DNA of 64,000 nucleotides from Celeribacter sp. HF31. Its GTDB lineage: Bacteria > Pseudomonadota > Alphaproteobacteria > Rhodobacterales > Rhodobacteraceae. The DNA lies in contig NZ_JAATOT010000004.1 of assembly GCF_011806455.1 (NCBI RefSeq), forward strand, positions 62,001-126,000. The letters are read 5' to 3'. The translations under genes and the position numbers were made by a program. Under the pieces are notes generated by a model. The model was not told the origin of the DNA and did no database searches. It worked only from the letters and a program-made list of their open reading frames with translations. Below are positions 1 to 9,215 of the stretch, in pieces (the first letter of the stretch is position 1; each line of letters starts with the position of its first letter).

Positions 1-598
1 CCGAAGCGTTCTCGATCGACTGGGTCACCGAGAACATGAAATTCTCATCAACCTCGATCGTACGGCGGAAGGTCACGCCTTTGCCGTTGTCCCAAACCAG
101 AACCACCGGCGTTTCCGAGGTCAGAGTCTCACCGCTTTCCACCGACCACAGCGTGTTGGTGCCCGGCACATCTTCGAGGCTCAGCGCCCCACCAGGAGCC
201 CAGCCAAAGGACGCAAAATAGGGCGTGTCCGTGCCGACCGGCGTCAGAAGCTTGACCAACTCGTCGCTGTCGACATCGACGGTATAATCCTTGAGCGAAA
301 GATCGTCGATCCGACCGCCAACGAGCGAGATAGACCCGATCAGCCGGGCCGTATCGATCGCAATGCGCGGGGCATCGGCGGTTTGGGTGGCGGTCTCATT
401 CACGGCGCCCTGAGCATCGCTCGCCGGGTCTGCCAGAGGCGCAGTCGCGGCACCTGTGGCATCCGACGCCGATTGCGTGACGGCCGGAGCATTCGGATCC
501 GTGACGGGCTCTGGCGCCGGGAAGAAAATTGTCCACCCGAGTAACACGATGCCACTGAGCACAATGGCAAGAATCAGGTTCTTGTTTTGATCGTCCAT
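1..598 (-). CDS. yidC: YidC/Oxa1 membrane protein insertase, N-terminal part (cut by window edge)
   Basis: Reading back from the ATG at 598, the protein opens with a short polar stretch (MDDQNKNL), one strong hydrophobic helix, then a Pro/Ala/Glu-rich linker and the start of a periplasmic domain. This is the hallmark of the YidC N-terminus in Gram-negative bacteria. YidC inserts and folds inner-membrane proteins alone or with SecYEG. About 199 codons are visible; the conserved five-helix insertase core lies outside the window. It is downstream of rpmH, rnpA, yidD and ttcA, the usual neighbours of yidC, which supports the call. The unusual point is the EAL-domain gene placed just upstream, 105 bases away. 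Confidence 0.9.
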   Translation of the reverse strand, partial: MDDQNKNLILAIVLSGIVLLGWTIFFPAPEPVTDPNAPAVTQSASDATGAATAPLADPASDAQGAVNETATQTADAPRIAIDTARLIGSISLVGGRIDDLSLKDYTVDVDSDELVKLLTPVGTDTPYFASFGWAPGGALSLEDVPGTNTLWSVESGETLTSETPVVLVWDNGKGVTFRRTIEVDENFMFSVTQSIENAS

Positions 599-703
599 CT
601 AGGCCGCCCGATTGTTGGAATTCAGTCTCGGGTGGTTCAACCTCCCAGAGGGCCCGACGTCAAGCAGTTTCGGCCATTTCTTTTGGAAAATGCGGCAAAG
701 TGA

Positions 704-2251
704 TCAACTGGCGCGGCGTCCTATTTGCGGGGTTTGGGCCAATTTGCGGTTGTGACTGTCCATCCAGCCGAGTGTTTTTTCAAAAGACATCGGTCGCGAA
801 ATGGAGAAACCCTGCACATGGTCACATCCGAGTTGGGCCAGCATCGCGTGTTCGCCCACAGTTTCCACACCTTCGGCAAGGGTCTCCAAATCCAAACGTT
901 CCGCCATGGTCAGAATGGCCGCAAGCATGCTTTGTTGGTCCCGGTCCAGATCACATCGCGTCACATAGGAGCGGTCGATCTTGATACGTTTCACTGCGAA
1001 CCGGCGAATATTGGCGATGGAGGCATGACCCGTGCCATAATCATCGAGATCAATGCCGCAGCCCATCTCCTTGAGGGCCCAGATGTTGCGGCTGATGGTA
1101 TCGTTGTCCGAAGAGGAAATGACACTTTCGAGAATCTCGACGCTCAATCTGGACGGTTCCAACTCAAATCGATCCAGCTCCCATCGGATTTTATCCACGA
1201 TTTTGGGGTTGGCCAAATCTGTGGGCGAGAAATTGACGGCCACGGAGGCCACGTGAAAACCGGCTTTGTCCCATGTTTTGATCGCCATAAGCGCGTGGTA
1301 GAGCATAATCTCATTCAGGCGCTCAAGAAGGCCGAGCTCCTCGATGTCGGACATGAATTGTCCGGGAGAGAGAATGCCGCGGTCCGGATGCGCCCAGCGT
1401 GCGAGCGCCTCCATGCCAGATACCTCACCCGTGTCCGTGGAAATCTGCGGTTGGAACCAGGGGATGATCTGACCGTTTTCCAAGGCCGCGCCAAGATCGG
1501 CACTCAGGCTGCCGTGTTCAAGCGTGCGCGGGGCCAGATTGGGCGAATAAGCCCGAATGGAGCCGGGACCGTTGTGACGCGCATCGCTCAAAGCAATTTC
1601 GGCCGCATCAAGGAACGCTTGTCCTGATTGCGCAGGCGCACGACCGGGCATGCAAAAGCCGATAGAGCATGTGGCAAAAATTTTCGTGGCATCGATCGAG
1701 TAGGGTTCAGACAAAGCAGCCTGAATGCGAGAAGACAGCTGAATCAGCGTTTCCAGATCGGCGCAACGCACGGGAGCCAAGGCAATCGCGAACCGCGGAC
1801 CGTTCAGGCGGGCCACCGTATCGTGTTCGCGCAGAACGTCTTGAATGCGACGCGCGGCTGTCTTGAGGATCAAGTCGCCAGCCGGATCGCCAAATGTCGA
1901 GCACAATCCCCGGAAATCGTCGATTTCAAGTGCAAGGCACGCGGTCGTGCGCCCGGTGACATCCCGCGAGTCGAGAATCTGATCGAGCGTATGTAGAACC
2001 CGGGCGCGTAATGGCAGACGGGTCAAGCCGTCCGTGGTTTGGAGGTCCTGATCTGCGTCGCGACGGGTCAAGTTCGGCAACAGATTGAGCAGAGCGACAA
2101 GGGCAGGGAGCGCCAGGGCACAAAGGACCAACATCTGTTCCCCGCCATACCAATAAGCCCCAAGGCAGAGCGCCGGCAGAAAGGCAATGGTATGTGGCCC
2201 CGTCAGGGCATCGCGCAGGCGGTGAAGCGTGTCAGCGATGGTTCTTTGCAT
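704..2251 (-). CDS. Membrane-anchored EAL-domain c-di-GMP phosphodiesterase with degenerate GGDEF domain
   Basis: A 515-residue protein with two hydrophobic segments in the first 60 residues, a GGDEF-like domain and a C-terminal EAL domain. The GGDEF signature is reduced to NGPRF, so cyclase activity is not expected. The EAL domain keeps the key acidic and metal-binding positions: EALARW, NFSPTDL, VEILES, DDYGTG, KIDRSYV, ETLAEGVET and the final VQGF. I therefore infer hydrolysis of cyclic di-GMP to pGpG at the inner membrane, with the degenerate GGDEF domain possibly acting as a regulatory GTP sensor. The gene lies between ttcA and yidC, both of unrelated function. The start at 2251 gives a sensible N-terminal membrane anchor. 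Confidence 0.85.
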   Translation of the reverse strand: MQRTIADTLHRLRDALTGPHTIAFLPALCLGAYWYGGEQMLVLCALALPALVALLNLLPNLTRRDADQDLQTTDGLTRLPLRARVLHTLDQILDSRDVTGRTTACLALEIDDFRGLCSTFGDPAGDLILKTAARRIQDVLREHDTVARLNGPRFAIALAPVRCADLETLIQLSSRIQAALSEPYSIDATKIFATCSIGFCMPGRAPAQSGQAFLDAAEIALSDARHNGPGSIRAYSPNLAPRTLEHGSLSADLGAALENGQIIPWFQPQISTDTGEVSGMEALARWAHPDRGILSPGQFMSDIEELGLLERLNEIMLYHALMAIKTWDKAGFHVASVAVNFSPTDLANPKIVDKIRWELDRFELEPSRLSVEILESVISSSDNDTISRNIWALKEMGCGIDLDDYGTGHASIANIRRFAVKRIKIDRSYVTRCDLDRDQQSMLAAILTMAERLDLETLAEGVETVGEHAMLAQLGCDHVQGFSISRPMSFEKTLGWMDSHNRKLAQTPQIGRRAS

Positions 2252-2339
2252 GCGTCCTGTCCCGAGTCATTTGTGGTGTCATGGCTGGTCTATTGACCGT
2301 CAACACAGGGGACATTGACCCAAGAAAGTAGTCGTGCGG

Positions 2340-3221
2340 TTAACGCAACCTCGGGATTTCCATAGAATTTTCTGTATTTGTTCCCGTCTCCGTGCGACCC
2401 GTTAACGAAAGGCCAAGAAAGTCGAACAGCTTCGGGTCCATCATATGGGAGGGCCGAATATTGGTCAGCGCCTTGAACATCACCTGACGGCGACCGGGAC
2501 TGTTTTTCTCCCATCCGTCCAGGATTTGCTTGACCTGCTGGCGCTGCAAGCCGTCCTGAGAGCCGCAGAGATCGCAGGGAATGATCGGGTAGTTCATCGC
2601 ACGGGCGAATCTCTCGCAATCCTCTTCGGCGACATGCGCCAGCGGACGGTAAACGAAAAGATCGCCTTCTTCGTTTACCAGTTTCGGTGGCATGGTCGCC
2701 AAGCGCCCGCCATGGAAAAGGTTCATGAAAAAGGTCTCGAGAATGTCGTCGCGGTGATGACCCAGCACCACGGCGGTACAGCCCTCCTCGCGCGCGATTC
2801 GGTAGAGATTCCCGCGCCGCAGACGCGAGCAAAGCGCACAAAACGTCCGGCCCTGAGGCACCTTGTCCATGACGATGGAATAGGTGTCCTGATACTCGAT
2901 GCGATGCGGCACCTGCATACGCTCCAAGAAGTCCGGCAACACCGTCGCGGGGAACCCCGGCTGACCCTGATCGAGATTGCAGGCGACCAATTCAACCGGC
3001 AACATGCCGCGCCATTTCAGCTCATAGAGCGCGGCCAGCATCGTATAGCTGTCCTTGCCGCCCGAGAGGCACACAAGCCATTTCGCGCCGCGTTCGACCA
3101 TCCCGTATTGCTCAATCGCCTCACGCACATTGCGGATGATCCGCTTGCGCAGCTTTTTGAACTCCGTCGTGGAGGGCGCGCCGTGGAACAGCGGGTGGAT
3201 ATCGTCGAGATCGTCAAGCAT
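2340..3221 (-). CDS. ttcA: tRNA 2-thiocytidine(32) synthetase TtcA
   Basis: TtcA activates cytidine 32 of certain tRNAs with ATP and installs sulfur using an iron-sulfur cluster. The sequence shows the PP-loop SGGKDS at residues 53-58 and two CxxC pairs (CALC and CDLC) that serve the cluster. The signature [15 protein letters not shown] is also present. I place the start at 3221 (MLDDLDD), giving 293 residues, rather than an upstream in-frame codon at 3275. The 3221 start overlaps the yidD stop by eight bases, which suggests translational coupling, and the extra residues from 3275 are low-complexity. It belongs to the rpmH-rnpA-yidD-ttcA run. Confidence 0.93.
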   Translation of the reverse strand: MLDDLDDIHPLFHGAPSTTEFKKLRKRIIRNVREAIEQYGMVERGAKWLVCLSGGKDSYTMLAALYELKWRGMLPVELVACNLDQGQPGFPATVLPDFLERMQVPHRIEYQDTYSIVMDKVPQGRTFCALCSRLRRGNLYRIAREEGCTAVVLGHHRDDILETFFMNLFHGGRLATMPPKLVNEEGDLFVYRPLAHVAEEDCERFARAMNYPIIPCDLCGSQDGLQRQQVKQILDGWEKNSPGRRQVMFKALTNIRPSHMMDPKLFDFLGLSLTGRTETGTNTENSMEIPRLR

Positions 3222-3477
3222 CGTGCTTTTCCTCGGTCTTGTCCTGTGTCGATTTGGGCTCTGGCACCGGATCATAGCCCATGCCGCCCAGCGGGTGACA
3301 GCGCCCGATGCGGCGGATGGTCAGCCAAGAGCCTTTGAAGGCGCCGTGTTTTTCCAAGGCCTCCATCGCGTAAGCCGAGCAGGTCGGTTGGTAGCGGCAA
3401 TTGTGCCCGACAAAGGGCGAAAAAATGCGGCGATAGGCGCGGACGGGGAGGGAGACGACAAAGGCCAGAGGCGTCAT
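3214..3477 (-). CDS. yidD: Membrane protein insertion efficiency factor YidD
   Basis: A small basic protein of 87 residues from the ATG at 3477. It carries the YidD (haemolysin-like, DUF37) signature: a Tyr-Arg-rich amphipathic N-terminus, then [18 protein letters not shown] and [14 protein letters not shown], with three conserved cysteines. YidD is thought to help membrane protein insertion together with YidC. The start was chosen because ATG at 3477 overlaps the rnpA stop in an ATGA arrangement; longer in-frame versions are translations of rnpA in another frame. The tail of about 15 residues is Lys/Glu/Thr-rich. Confidence 0.92.
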   Translation of the reverse strand: MTPLAFVVSLPVRAYRRIFSPFVGHNCRYQPTCSAYAMEALEKHGAFKGSWLTIRRIGRCHPLGGMGYDPVPEPKSTQDKTEEKHDA

Positions 3478-3911
3478 CTGTGCTCTCCGTGAACTTTTTT
3501 CAGTGCATATCGCAGGTCTTTGAGCAAAAGATCGAAGGGGCGTTCGCTCGTGTCGCTCTTTTTGCCGATCAGCACATAATCCCAACCGTCGCGCCCTAAT
3601 TCCGGGATCACCAGACGCGCCGCTTCGCGCAGGCGTCGCTTGGCATGGTTGCGGGCGACGGCGTTGCCGACTTTTTTGGAACAGGTGTAGCCGACCCGAA
3701 TGCCCTGAGACTCTTCGGCCTCGCCACGCTGACGGCCCTGCAATAAAAAGCTCGCTGTGCCCTGACGACGCGCGCGGGCGGCTTTCAGGAAATCACTGCG
3801 CTTGGCGAGGGTTGTGAGCGTTGCGGCATGATCCGCGCATGACAAAACCGCCGACTGCGACCCTTGCGCTCCGGCCATGGCCTTTGCTGTGGGTGCGTCC
3901 GGCGGTGTCAT
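3474..3911 (-). CDS. rnpA: Ribonuclease P protein component
   Basis: RnpA is the small basic protein subunit of RNase P, which trims the 5' leader of pre-tRNAs. The 145-residue product contains [16 protein letters not shown] and the RNR-like signature around [15 protein letters not shown], typical of the family. The first 30 residues are not conserved in the family as I know it, so translation could begin at an internal ATG near 3878; the sequence does not settle this. It is located between rpmH and yidD, its standard position, and overlaps yidD by four bases. Confidence 0.93.
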   Translation of the reverse strand: MTPPDAPTAKAMAGAQGSQSAVLSCADHAATLTTLAKRSDFLKAARARRQGTASFLLQGRQRGEAEESQGIRVGYTCSKKVGNAVARNHAKRRLREAARLVIPELGRDGWDYVLIGKKSDTSERPFDLLLKDLRYALKKVHGEHR

Positions 3912-3978
3912 CGTCGTTTGCCTATATGCGCGTCAGCCTGTTCAGGCGTCCCGAAAGCGTAAGTTACGCGGACAGGAC

Positions 3979-4113
3979 TTATGCGGACAGGGACTTGCGG
4001 CCGCGAGCACGGCGGGCGTTCAGAACCTTGCGGCCCGCTTTGGTGGCCATACGCGCACGGAAGCCGTGGCGGCGCTTGCGGACGAGGTTGCTCGGTTGAT
4101 AGGTGCGTTTCAT
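3979..4113 (-). CDS. rpmH: 50S ribosomal protein L34
   Basis: A 44-residue, very basic protein. Reading back from the ATG at 4113 it begins [18 protein letters not shown] and continues with the conserved [10 protein letters not shown] and [15 protein letters not shown] blocks. These are diagnostic for L34 of the large ribosomal subunit. It sits 67 bases upstream of rnpA, the classic rpmH-rnpA pair that is usually co-transcribed. Confidence 0.97.
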   Translation of the reverse strand: MKRTYQPSNLVRKRRHGFRARMATKAGRKVLNARRARGRKSLSA

Positions 4114-4360
4114 CGCGCTATCTCCATCGGTTGCGTTGGGGCCCAAATCCCTCTGGCATCAAACCGTATGGCCAAGAGACCGCGTGGCATGACAAAGGGA
4201 TTCGAAGGCGAGTAATCGTTCGAAGCCCTGCCAATAGGAGGCCTTCAGTCCGTTGTCAATTCTCATGCGCCAGAATTCGAAAACAAAATTCTGTAACAAT
4301 GGGCGCTGCTGCGCCGAAAACTCATGACAGCCTATCACTGAGCCGTGAAGAGGGCGCAAA

Positions 4361-5158
4361 ATGCTGGTCACAGGCGCCGAGGCGGCCCATCTTGCCGCAA
4401 ATCGCATCTCTACAGGGGCAAACGTGCAGGATAAAGCCGGTAAAACCAAAGCGCACAAAAACCATGTCTGGATTTTAAGCCTTTTCGCCTGCCTGGCCCT
4501 CGGATTGGCCGTCCTGCTGCGCGATCAACTGAGTTTCGAGGCTTTGTCCGAGAATCGCGCGATGCTTGTGGACTATACCGAACGCCATGCCGGGCTGGCC
4601 GTTGTTCTTTTCATCCTAATATACGCGGTGATTGTGGCGCTCTCCTTGCCCGGCGCAACGGTGGCGACGCTGACCGGCGGGTTCCTTTTCGGCACGTTTC
4701 CCGGCGTGCTTTATAATATGTCCGGTGCTGTCCTTGGTGCCTCCGTCCTGTTCCTCGCGGCGCGCTGGGGGCTTGGCGATTGGTTGGCGGGCAAGATCGA
4801 TGCCTCTGAGGGGCGCATTCACAAGATCAAACGCGGCATCGACGAGAACCAATGGTCGATGCTCTTCCTGATCCGTTTCCTGCCCGTGGTGCCCTTCTTC
4901 GTTGCCAATCTCCTGCCCGCACTTTTCGGTGTGCCGTTCTCGCGTTTCGTGATCTCGACCGCGCTGGGCATCATTCCGGGCGCATTGGTTTACACGTCTG
5001 TGGGCGCCGGCCTCGGCATGGTGTTCGAAAAAGGCGAGACGCCGAACCTCGCCATTGTCTTTGAGCCGCAGATCCTCTTCCCGCTGCTCGGGCTTTGCCT
5101 GCTCGCACTTTTGCCGGTTTTGTGGAAGGCTTGGCGGGAACGCAAGGAGGCGACATGA
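4361..5158 (+). CDS. TVP38/TMEM64-family (VTT domain) membrane protein
   Basis: A 265-residue multi-pass protein with about five or six hydrophobic segments. The VTT/DedA-like core is visible as SLPGATVATLTGGFLFG followed by the re-entrant-type RFLPVVPFFVANLLPALFGVPF and a GIIPGALVYTSVGAGLG segment. Members are linked to lipid or small-molecule movement across the inner membrane, but the substrate here cannot be read from sequence. It overlaps the next flavoprotein gene by ATGA, so the two are co-translated; this pairing of a TVP38 protein with a mercuric-reductase-like flavoprotein recurs in bacteria. The exact start is uncertain: a GTG about 21 codons in would remove a non-conserved leader. 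Confidence 0.85.
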   Translation: MLVTGAEAAHLAANRISTGANVQDKAGKTKAHKNHVWILSLFACLALGLAVLLRDQLSFEALSENRAMLVDYTERHAGLAVVLFILIYAVIVALSLPGATVATLTGGFLFGTFPGVLYNMSGAVLGASVLFLAARWGLGDWLAGKIDASEGRIHKIKRGIDENQWSMLFLIRFLPVVPFFVANLLPALFGVPFSRFVISTALGIIPGALVYTSVGAGLGMVFEKGETPNLAIVFEPQILFPLLGLCLLALLPVLWKAWRERKEAT

Positions 5159-6528
5159 GCAAACTCAAGACGGATATCTGTGTGATCGGTGCTGGCTCGG
5201 GCGGACTGTCCGTCGCGGCCGGTGCGGTTCAGATGGGCGCGCGGGTCGTGCTGATCGAGAAGGGCGTGATGGGCGGCGATTGCCTCAACACCGGCTGTGT
5301 GCCGTCGAAGGCGCTCTTGCATGCCGCGGGCGCTGGCATGAGTTACCCGGCCGCCATGGAACATGTCCGCCAAAGCATTGCCACCATTGCCCCGCATGAC
5401 AGTCAGGAGCGGTTTGAGGGTCTGGGCTGCAAAGTCATCCGGTCCGAGGCGCGCTTTACCTCGCCCAAGACGGTGGAGGCGGGCGGTGTGACCATCAAGG
5501 CCCGCCGCTTTGTCATCGCCACGGGCTCAAGCCCGCGTGTGCCGGAGATCGAGGGCCTCGCCTCCGTGCCCTATCTCACCAATGAAACGCTCTGGTCGCT
5601 GAGCGCCTGTCCCGATCATCTCATCATCCTCGGTGGCGGCGCGATCGGCATGGAAATGGCGCAGGCGCATCGGCGGTTGGGCGCGCAGGTCACAGTGATC
5701 GAAGCGTTTGACGCGCTGGGCCGCGAAGACCCGGAGGCTGCCGAGATCGTCAAAGCCGCGCTGCGAGACGAAGGCGTGACCCTGATCGAAGGCACAGGGG
5801 CTGAGCGTGTGTCCGGTACGGATGGTGCGATTTCGGTCAGCCTGTCGGATGGCCAAAACGTCACAGGCTCGCATCTCTTGGTCGCCACCGGACGGCGCGC
5901 GCATTGTGAAGACCTGGGCCTGCAACACGCCGATGTGGATCGCTCCAAGACCGGCATCAAGGTCGGGCCCAACCTGCGCACCTCCAATCGCCGCATTTAC
6001 GCCATCGGCGATGTCGTGGCGGGCGGCATGCAGTTCACCCATGTGGCGGGCTATCAGGCCGGGGTCATCGTGCGCGCGCTTCTGTTCGGTCTGCCTGCGA
6101 AGGCCGCAACCCATCACATCCCGCACGCCACCTACACAAGCCCCGAACTGGCGCAGGTCGGGCTGACCGAGGCGCAGGCCCGCGAGACCTATCAAGACAA
6201 GTTGGAAATCGTCCGCGCCGAGGTCTCCGGCAATGATCGCGCGATTGCGACCGGGCGGTCTGGCCCCGGTTTCATCAAGCTCATGGTGGTCAAATCCCGC
6301 CCCGTGGGCGTCACGATTGTCGGCCCGGACGCGGGCGAATTGATCGCATTCTGGTCGCTCGTCCTGTCGCTCAAACTCAAGATGAGCAAAATCGCGGGGA
6401 TGGTCGCGCCATATCCCACATTGGCCGAACTTAACAAACGCGTCGTAAGCGCCTATTTTACCCCGAGACTGTTCGACAGCCGCAAGGTCAAGGCGATCGT
6501 CAAGACAATTCAGAGACTTGTGCCCTGA
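5155..6528 (+). CDS. Class I pyridine nucleotide-disulfide oxidoreductase (dihydrolipoamide dehydrogenase / mercuric reductase-like)
   Basis: 457 residues from the ATG at 5155, which overlaps the previous stop as ATGA. The N-terminal FAD fold is GAGSGGLSVAAGA, followed by the redox-active disulfide motif CLNTGCVPSK. Next come an NAD(P) fold GGGAIGMEMAQAH, the second FAD contact YAIGDVV and a C-terminal dimerisation domain (HATYTSPELAQVG). There are no extra N-terminal metal-binding cysteines and no C-terminal Cys-Cys pair, so true mercuric reductase activity is unlikely. It is not next to any 2-oxoacid dehydrogenase genes, so it is probably not the housekeeping Lpd. The natural disulfide substrate is unknown. 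Confidence 0.88.
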   Translation: MSKLKTDICVIGAGSGGLSVAAGAVQMGARVVLIEKGVMGGDCLNTGCVPSKALLHAAGAGMSYPAAMEHVRQSIATIAPHDSQERFEGLGCKVIRSEARFTSPKTVEAGGVTIKARRFVIATGSSPRVPEIEGLASVPYLTNETLWSLSACPDHLIILGGGAIGMEMAQAHRRLGAQVTVIEAFDALGREDPEAAEIVKAALRDEGVTLIEGTGAERVSGTDGAISVSLSDGQNVTGSHLLVATGRRAHCEDLGLQHADVDRSKTGIKVGPNLRTSNRRIYAIGDVVAGGMQFTHVAGYQAGVIVRALLFGLPAKAATHHIPHATYTSPELAQVGLTEAQARETYQDKLEIVRAEVSGNDRAIATGRSGPGFIKLMVVKSRPVGVTIVGPDAGELIAFWSLVLSLKLKMSKIAGMVAPYPTLAELNKRVVSAYFTPRLFDSRKVKAIVKTIQRLVP

Positions 6529-6557
6529 CGGGCGGCCCCATGCGGCGAAGAGGAGCC

Positions 6558-7997
6558 ATGACGTTACCGCGTTTCATCAACACCCTGTCCGGGCGCTTCC
6601 TGATCCTGACGGTCATTTTCGTGATGGCCGCCGAGGTGATGATTTTCATGCCCTCTGTCGCACGTTTTCGCGAAGATTTCCTTCTGTCCCGTTTGGAACG
6701 CGCTCAGATCGCCTCTCTGGCGCTCTTGGCCAATGACAGCCTCGATATGGACCTCGAAGACGAACTTTTGGCGAATGCAGGCGTTTATAACGTCGTGCTG
6801 CGCCGCAATGAGATTCGCCAATTGGTCCTGTCTTCTCCGATCCCCGATCAGGTGCACGCCACCTACGATCTGCGCAATGCCACCGCGTTTGAGTTGATCC
6901 GGGACGCCATGGTGACGCTTTTCGATCCTGAGGAGCGCGTGATCCGGGTGATCGGCGATCCGGTCAAACAGGCTGGACTTTTGATCGAGGTGACGCTCCC
7001 CACAGCGCCCCTGCGCATGGCGATGCTGGATTATGGCTTTCGCATTCTGTTGCTGTCGGCGGTGATCTCTTTCATCACGGCGTTTCTGTTGTTTCTTGCG
7101 GTGCGCGCGCTTTTGGTGCGGCCGATCAAACGCGTGGTGGGGGCAATGACGTCTTACACGCAGGCGCCCGAAGACGCCCGCCGCATCATCACCCCCTCCG
7201 CCAAGGTCGCAGAGCTGCGCGAAGCCGAAGTGGCGCTTAAGGTTATGGAAACCGAACTCACGGCCTCCTTGCGGCAAAAAGAGCGCTTGGCACAACTTGG
7301 CGGTGCCGTTGCTAAAGTCTCGCACGATCTGCGCAACATCCTGACCACGGCGCAGCTTTTCACCGACCGGCTGGAAATGTCCCAAGACCCTGCCGTGACC
7401 CGTTCTGCGCCAAAGCTCGTCAATTCGATCCAGCGCGCCGTGAACCTCTGTGAAACCACGCTGGCTTTCGGCAAGGCTGAAGAACCTGCGCCAACGCTCA
7501 CCGGCGTGCGTTTGGCCGAACTGGTGGGCGAGGTGATCGAGGGCGAACGCCTCTCCATCGGTGATTTCGATCTGTCCTTTGCCGAAGATATCCCCGCCAC
7601 CATGGTCGTCCGCGCCGACCCGGAACAGATGCACCGCGTATTGTCCAATCTGGTGCGCAACGCCCGTCAGGCGATCATGGCGACCTGCGATCATGGCGAG
7701 ATTTCCGTCTCGGGGCGCGAAGATGAGGACGAATGGGTGCTCTCCGTGATCGACACCGGACCGGGCCTGCCGCCGCGCGCGCGCGAATACCTGTTCCAGC
7801 CGTTTCAGGGCGGCACGCGCAAGGGCGGTTTCGGCCTCGGCCTTGCGATCTCCGCCGAACTGGTGCGCGGGCATGGCGGCCAGCTTGTGCTGGAACGTTC
7901 CGACGAGACCGGCACGGCCTTCGCCATACATTTGCCGAAAGGCTATTCCCAGCGCGGCGCCCTGGCACCGGAAAAGGAGCAAGCGCCTGCACGTTGA
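6558..7997 (+). CDS. HAMP-containing sensor histidine kinase
   Basis: A 479-residue inner-membrane sensor. Two membrane helices bracket a periplasmic domain of roughly 130 residues, followed by a HAMP linker and the dimerisation domain with phospho-acceptor His in SHDLRNIL. The ATP-binding domain shows N box NLVRNARQAI, G1 DTGPGLPP and G2 GGFGLGLAIS. I take ATG 6558 as start because an AGGAG sits just before it; an ATG at 6540 lacks this. No response regulator is adjacent, so the kinase is an orphan in this window, and the signal it senses is not evident. Confidence 0.88.
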   Translation: MTLPRFINTLSGRFLILTVIFVMAAEVMIFMPSVARFREDFLLSRLERAQIASLALLANDSLDMDLEDELLANAGVYNVVLRRNEIRQLVLSSPIPDQVHATYDLRNATAFELIRDAMVTLFDPEERVIRVIGDPVKQAGLLIEVTLPTAPLRMAMLDYGFRILLLSAVISFITAFLLFLAVRALLVRPIKRVVGAMTSYTQAPEDARRIITPSAKVAELREAEVALKVMETELTASLRQKERLAQLGGAVAKVSHDLRNILTTAQLFTDRLEMSQDPAVTRSAPKLVNSIQRAVNLCETTLAFGKAEEPAPTLTGVRLAELVGEVIEGERLSIGDFDLSFAEDIPATMVVRADPEQMHRVLSNLVRNARQAIMATCDHGEISVSGREDEDEWVLSVIDTGPGLPPRAREYLFQPFQGGTRKGGFGLGLAISAELVRGHGGQLVLERSDETGTAFAIHLPKGYSQRGALAPEKEQAPAR

Positions 7998-8047
7998 GCG
8001 GCAGAAGTATTTCGAGAATGTTTTTTCATTTTTCTGACAAATGCCTC

Positions 8048-8076
8048 TTGCACCCCTCCGAGCTTATATGTATTCC
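8048..8076 (+). promoter_or_regulatory. Probable sigma-70 type promoter of tRNA-Arg
   Basis: A TTGCAC hexamer at 8048-8053 is followed after 17 bases by TATTCC at 8071-8076, with the tRNA gene starting 12 bases later. Spacing and position fit a housekeeping promoter, but the -10 match is partial. Confidence 0.4.
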
Positions 8077-8087
8077 CCGCCTCCAGT

Positions 8088-8164
8088 GGACCGATAGCTC
8101 AGCTGGATAGAGTACTTGACTACGAATCAAGGGGTCGGGGGTTCGAATCCTCCTCGGTCCGCCA
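8088..8164 (+). tRNA. tRNA-Arg (anticodon ACG)
   Basis: A full 77-base cloverleaf: acceptor arm GGACCGA pairs with TCGGTCC. The D arm is GCTC/GAGT, and the anticodon stem CTTGA/TCAAG holds loop CTACGAA with anticodon ACG. The T arm GGGGG/CCTCC has the usual TTCGAAT loop. The genome encodes the 3' CCA. ACG is normally edited to ICG and reads CGU, CGC and CGA. The gene marks the left border of a low-quality, more AT-rich region, which fits tRNA genes being frequent integration sites, but I found no second copy of its 3' end downstream. Confidence 0.97.
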
Positions 8165-8703
8165 CTTTTCAAATTGTAGAACGTCAGACGAAATTGGCTT
8201 TTACGTCATAAACTGACCCAATCACCGCGAACCGGATGATTGTGGGCAAGCCGCGAGTATCCGGTTCGCCCCCTCTTACGTGATGCTTCGCTAGATCTTT
8301 AGGACGGCGATGCACGGAAAGCGCCTATGCAATGCTGGGATGGCGGCAGGACCGGTTAAGTAACAAACGCGCCCAAAGCCGGCATTTCGCATTCTATTGG
8401 CTGTTGCGCTGCAGCACGTCAGAATGGACATTCGCTGCACGCGCGAGAATTGAGTGCCAGCAACCCCACAGTCTGCGGAACGAAGTCAGCTTTCGCTGCA
8501 GCTGCGCCAAGGACAGGTATCCGGTTCGAAACCTTCTTTCTCCCGCGCAATGACCGACTGAGGTATGAAGCGTTCTCCGAAAACGGACCCTGTTGCAGCA
8601 TCGTGCGACGGTCTGCGGTTGCAAAATGGCGCGTTTCCGCAGAGGCTCGCAACAGTCACCCTGCTACTTGCCTAAAGCCTCTCTTTGCCTACTCGGAGCT
8701 CAG
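8165..8703 (+). other. 539-base stretch without a supported gene, left flank of the island
   Basis: Only short open frames with no coding character occur here. The motif ATCCGGTTCG appears twice (near 8260 and 8518), and TTCGCTGC-like pieces recur, which suggests degraded or repeated intergenic material. No integrase, insertion-sequence ends or att duplication of the tRNA 3' end were visible. Confidence 0.5.
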
Positions 8704-9215
8704 ATGTCTTACCTCACAATACGCGCAAGGCTTCTGAGCCTTTTTGCAAACATTACAATCGCGTACGCCATTTATGTCGCGTTTAGCGGCAACGTGGTTC
8801 CAACAGGCGCATTAGAGTCGGTCTGGCTTCTCAGCGCGATGTCGTAATGGTTCCTCGCGCTACTTTCGGCTCCTTGGTTTATCCCGGATAGAGACGCGAT
8901 AGTTAGCGGTGTCGGTGCGGCTCTGGTCCTTGCAACGATGGACTTAAATGGGGTTGCGGTTGGGGCAGAAGCTGTCGGCATGGCACGTGTTGTGGGTATT
9001 TTTTTCTGCGTCGGGGTTGTGACGCTCGCAGCATATGCTCTTCTGATGCACGACACGGAGCAGCGGTCGCCTGTAGGTCACCTTGCCTATCGTCTCGTCG
9101 GAAACTTCGGCAGTGGGGAGGTGCTTTTCTCGATCCCTGCGATCATATCCATAGTTGCTTCCTGCTGTACGGACGCAGCTACCTTGAGTACTCTCCTTTT
9201 TTCTGGCTGGCGATC
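8704..9215 (+). pseudogene. Membrane-spanning N-terminal domain of a HerA-type ATPase, broken by a stop and a frameshift
   Basis: From ATG 8704, preceded by GGAG, the frame encodes hydrophobic helices. It is interrupted by TAA at 8845-8847 and then continues as membrane protein in the same frame to about 9165. There it runs out of frame: the plausible continuation FLLYGRSYLEYSPFFWLAIVV is in the -1 frame and joins directly to the ATPase reading frame. Read through both lesions, about five or six membrane helices would precede the ATPase in one protein of roughly 735 residues. The stop could come from a CAA-to-TAA change. I therefore treat this as the disrupted 5' part of the next gene. Confidence 0.6.

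Noticed and set aside
5155-6528. Mercuric reductase
   Set aside because: The active-site disulfide is present, but the N-terminal metal-binding domain, the C-terminal Cys pair and neighbouring mer genes are missing.
9150-9180. Programmed -1 frameshifting in the HerA-like gene
   Set aside because: No X-XXY-YYZ slippery heptamer is present, and a separate in-frame stop upstream argues for decay.
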